A stretch of DNA of 35,153 nucleotides from assembly GCA_031276175.1 (NCBI GenBank), contig JAISNP010000120.1, positions 1 through 35,153 on the forward strand. The letters run 5' to 3'. Shown piece by piece: positions 32,825-35,153 of the stretch (positions within the stretch are counted from its first letter, which is position 1; the number at the start of each line of letters is the position of its first letter). The notes beneath the pieces are model-generated. The model worked only from the letters and a program-made list of their open reading frames with translations, was not told where the DNA came from and did not search any database. The position numbers were made by a program, and so were the translations under genes. Origin of the DNA: Tannerella sp. GTDB taxonomy: Bacteria; Bacteroidota; Bacteroidia; Bacteroidales; Tannerellaceae.

Positions 32825-34246
32825 TTAACATATCCGCACGACGGGAATGTCCAGCAGAAAGGCAAGTTTGCCGATTGTCGAAGCCACGTGTCCCGTGCCG
32901 ATTGCGCAGTGGTGCGAAGGTCCGGCTTTCGACCATTGGTCGATAAACGCCCGTGCGCCCGTCGGAAAGCGGTAACGGCTGTTGGTATTGCCTATTTCGA
33001 GTACGGGGCCGGCTACCGAAGCGCCCTCGGCTACAAGGAGAAATATCCCGTCGCGCCCCTCGCATACCGACAAAAGCGTCACATCGCCGTGCCGCACCGT
33101 CATCTGGATAGACAGCCCTTTGCCCGGTTTGCCGTGGTATACCGGCACGGGGACCAACCGGACACGTCCCTCCGCTATGGCAAAATGCGCAGGGCCGTCG
33201 TGCCCCAGCATCACAATGTCGTCGTCGAAATCCATCGCGTAAAACTCGGAGAAAGAGCCGCCGGCGCCAAGCAGCGACATGATTTTCATCGCCTGTACAT
33301 TCTTTACCTCACATTCGCCCGCCACGGGGATACCTTTTCCCGTAAGGAGCGTATTGCCGGCAATCAACGAAGTAACAATGTTTTCGTGCTCATTGCCCGG
33401 ATAACCCTCGTAGTAATAAGCCAGCGAACCTAATTCGTGCGCGGCAACGAGCTTGTCAAGGGCTGCGGCCGTACGTGCCGCACGTTCGAGTTCGGCTGCT
33501 TCGCACTGCGGCGACACGTCGAAATGCGCAGCAAACCCGGCCAGCTTTTCGGACAGTGCGTCGTCGGTCACCGCATCGCGATACGCTTTCAGTTCGCACA
33601 TTTCAAGCAGTTCGACATGCGTGCCGAATACCGCCGATTGACGCGCCACGTCGGTATACACGTCCAGCATCCCGCAATAATAATGTCCGAGTATGCCCAT
33701 GCGGTTACGTTTCATTCCCGCTTTTGCGCGCGCGGCGTCTATCCACCCGCCCGTTTCGCGCCACACGTATTCTTCCTGCATGTATCCCGAAACAATCTCA
33801 TAGCGAATGCCCGCCCGGTTGAATACCGAAGCAAATTCCGGCATCGCACATGCCTGACAGTGCGCAAGCCATTCGCCCGTCATCCTCCCGCGGTCACCTA
33901 ATGCATTCAGGGCGCGGTAATCTATCGCCGCCGCAGGTTGTACATTCATGATAATAACCGGTACGCCTGCCTCACGTACCACCGGCAAGACGACGGACGA
34001 CAGTGCATACGTAGAAATATACAGGAATATCACTTCCACATCGTTGCGCCGCAACAAAGCGGCTGCTTCGAGCGCCTTTTCCGGTGTATCCACCATTCCG
34101 GCATCCGTCACGTCGGCATCCAGGGCGCACATCCGGCTTGCTATCTCCTCCCTATATCCGTTCAGGCGGTCAAGAAGTCCGTCGAACTGCGACCAGTATG
34201 TATCCAGCCCTACTCCGAAAAGTCCGATTTTTACTTTTTGTTTCAT
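32825..34246 (-). CDS. L-arabinose/L-fucose isomerase-family protein
   Basis: 473 residues, cytoplasmic. Recognisable parts: [16 protein letters not shown] at the N-terminus, [21 protein letters not shown] in the Rossmann-like domain, NHENIV-type turn [31 protein letters not shown] with a conserved acidic residue, [26 protein letters not shown] and [12 protein letters not shown] with likely metal or substrate His residues. These match the AraA/FucI superfamily (aldose-ketose isomerases), but the sequence is far from E. coli AraA (500 residues), so the sugar is uncertain. No sugar kinase or transporter is adjacent. Own promoter at 34306; co-transcribed with thiamine pyrophosphokinase. Confidence 0.82.
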   Translation of the reverse strand: MKQKVKIGLFGVGLDTYWSQFDGLLDRLNGYREEIASRMCALDADVTDAGMVDTPEKALEAAALLRRNDVEVIFLYISTYALSSVVLPVVREAGVPVIIMNVQPAAAIDYRALNALGDRGRMTGEWLAHCQACAMPEFASVFNRAGIRYEIVSGYMQEEYVWRETGGWIDAARAKAGMKRNRMGILGHYYCGMLDVYTDVARQSAVFGTHVELLEMCELKAYRDAVTDDALSEKLAGFAAHFDVSPQCEAAELERAARTAAALDKLVAAHELGSLAYYYEGYPGNEHENIVTSLIAGNTLLTGKGIPVAGECEVKNVQAMKIMSLLGAGGSFSEFYAMDFDDDIVMLGHDGPAHFAIAEGRVRLVPVPVYHGKPGKGLSIQMTVRHGDVTLLSVCEGRDGIFLLVAEGASVAGPVLEIGNTNSRYRFPTGARAFIDQWSKAGPSHHCAIGTGHVASTIGKLAFLLDIPVVRIC

Positions 34247-34305
34247 TACTAAAATTCAAGTTTTTGTTTTGATATAATTTGTTTTACAATGCGACGTATT
34301 TTTTG

Positions 34306-34313
34306 CAAAGGTA
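34306..34313 (-). promoter_or_regulatory. -7 promoter box of the isomerase/thiamine pyrophosphokinase operon
   Basis: On the minus strand TACCTTTG, matching TAnnTTTG, 59 nt before the ATG at 34246. Confidence 0.6.
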
Positions 34314-34330
34314 GCAACTTTAAACGATGA

Positions 34331-34681
34331 TTATTTAAGGGTAAGTACCTCATCAAAATAAGTTTTCATTAAAAAGACTAAATTTGATACAGACCAACTT
34401 TCCAAGCGTGGCCAACCATAAGGAAGATAGCCTTCGCTGCATATGTGAGATTCATCACCATAATAAAGGTCTATTTTGCCAAGCTGACTCAATCTTTCAA
34501 GTTCTACAAGCCGTTCAATACGATCCCGGTAATATTCCGGCATGGGGCTTCCCTTGCATCGAAGTCTTATCCGTTTATATCGTCCGCCAATCTTTAAATC
34601 CGTGCATCCCGAATTCGGATGTACGCGATTCACACAAGTTCGACGATGGTTTGTTTCAGGTACGGCTTTCCGTTCACGCAC
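34331..34681 (-). pseudogene. IS630-family transposase fragment
   Basis: A minus-strand frame of 116 residues. The middle, GGRYKRIRLR through PEYYRDRIERLVELERLS to IDLYYGDESHICSEGYLPYGW, fits the DDE region of IS630-type transposases, including the first catalytic Asp in YGDES. The frame diverges after PYGW and lacks the remaining DDE motifs; the N-terminal helix-turn-helix part is also missing or out of frame. No terminal inverted repeats or TA target duplication can be pointed out. It is a decayed remnant next to the end of an rRNA operon. Confidence 0.7.
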
Positions 34682-34784
34682 GCAAGCAAAACCTTTTGTG
34701 CATCCGGGCGGTAGTTTATGCTCATTTGCCCTTATCTTTTAATAAAATATACCTTACCTTCTAATCAATACCCAACGAGCCTTT

Positions 34785-34862
34785 ACCTGTGCGACCTACA
34801 TCACATGAATTACATCACATCTTCGCATGACGCAGGTCGCATCATATCGTGACGCAGGTCAC
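34785..34862. repeat. Small 22-bp dyad repeat
   Basis: GACGCAGGTC occurs at 34829 and 34851, exactly 22 bp apart; the second is flanked to give GTGAC-gcag-GTCAC. An inverted copy of the GCGACCT arm is at 34791-34797, and ACATCACAT occurs at 34798 and 34812. It resembles a very short member of the palindromic array class. The rest of 34682-35019 holds no recognised gene. Confidence 0.6.
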
Positions 34863-35019
34863 AAACATAATCCATAACTTCGAATTAATCAAAACCCGGT
34901 TTGGAAACGAACAGAACAGCATGTATGCCATACTACCTCCGGGCAATGAACAAAAGAGAAAGAAGCTACCTGTTGTTTTTGCGACTGTTATTTTTCTTCA
35001 TTGCTGCGACACGCCGGCA

Positions 35020-35064
35020 TACAAAAAGAAAGAGCATCCTCCTCTCTTTCGAGGAAGGATGCTC
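35020..35064 (-). terminator. rRNA operon terminator
   Basis: A 13-bp stem with one bulged base (GAGCATCCTCCTC at 35032-35044, partner 35051-35064) and a 6-nt loop; on the minus strand it is followed by TTTCTTTTTGT. It lies just after the 5S rRNA 3' end. Confidence 0.9.
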
Positions 35065-35065
35065 C

Positions 35066-35153
35066 TGAAAATCGGCAGCTACCTGCTCTCCCACTTTTAC
35101 GCAGTACCATCGGCGTGACGGGGCTTAACTTCTCTGTTCGGAATGGTTAGAGG
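35066..35153 (-). rRNA. rrf: 5S rRNA, 3' part, truncated at the right edge
   Basis: The minus strand reads CATTCCGAACAGAGAAGTTA, then AGCCCCGTCACGCCGATGGT and GTGGGAGAGCAGGTAGCTGC in order, which is the typical Bacteroidetes 5S sequence. The 5' end lies beyond the window. The exact 3' end (about 35066-35072) is estimated. The operon (16S-tRNA-23S-5S) should extend to the right. Confidence 0.93.

Noticed and set aside
32816..34330. TPP riboswitch controlling the thiamine pyrophosphokinase operon
   Set aside because: No conserved thi-box sequence is seen upstream of 34246 or between the two genes.

Overview
The window looks like a Bacteroidales chromosome segment. The evidence is: promoters of the Bacteroidetes type (TAnnTTTG -7 boxes, sometimes with a TTTG element about 19 nt upstream) in front of many genes, few clear Shine-Dalgarno sites, lipoproteins of the LASC/FVSC type, a DUF4369-thioredoxin lipoprotein, a long-tailed bS16, PorT-like beta-barrels, and a 5S rRNA with Bacteroidetes-like sequence at the right edge. 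Genus cannot be fixed by eye; a Tannerellaceae- or Dysgonomonadaceae-like lineage is a guess.

Layout, left to right. 1-946: a 41-bp tandem palindromic array running off the left edge. 947-6361: an exported thioredoxin lipoprotein, then two secreted peptidases (M28, S15/CocE). 6362-8362: an accessory island with hairpins, a 61-bp direct repeat on each side, an uncharacterised gene (here 'P1') and a 22-bp palindromic array in its leader. 8363-11837 (minus): beta-barrel, LysM plus ligand-binding protein, radical SAM protein. 11956-14142: dipeptidyl peptidase IV. 14203-14543: a 21-bp palindromic array and a flank shared with the first array. 14566-17721: lipA, then tgt and an LptF/G permease on the minus strand. 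17883-24784: a complete leucine operon, leuA-leuC-leuD-(leuA/cimA-like)-mgsA-leuB, preceded by a textbook promoter, a Leu-rich leader peptide and an attenuator. 24781-26943: TPR protein, rpsP, periplasmic thioredoxin. 27127-30290: second accessory island with a RelE/ParE toxin-antitoxin operon, another 21-bp palindromic array, a second uncharacterised gene ('P2') that appears to be a distant relative of P1, and an Abi_2/HEPN abortive-infection-like gene between direct repeats. 30380-34246: lipoprotein, beta-barrel, thiamine pyrophosphokinase and a sugar isomerase-family protein. 34331-35153: IS630-type transposase remnant, a small 22-bp dyad repeat, and the 3' end of an rRNA operon (terminator and partial 5S, minus strand).

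The most unusual signal is a class of intergenic arrays with different sequences but one architecture: head-to-tail units of 21, 22 or 41 bp, each centred on a dyad, with compensatory changes that keep the dyad. Two of them lie between a predicted promoter and the start codon of P1 and of P2, so promoter / transcribed palindromic array / P-family gene is a repeated arrangement. The accessory genes P1 and abi are in addition each bracketed by imperfect direct repeats. I regard promoter-array-P gene as the candidate undescribed system. The clearest regulatory find is the ribosome-mediated attenuator of the leucine operon. All functional statements are from reading the sequence and recalled family knowledge; no database search was run.
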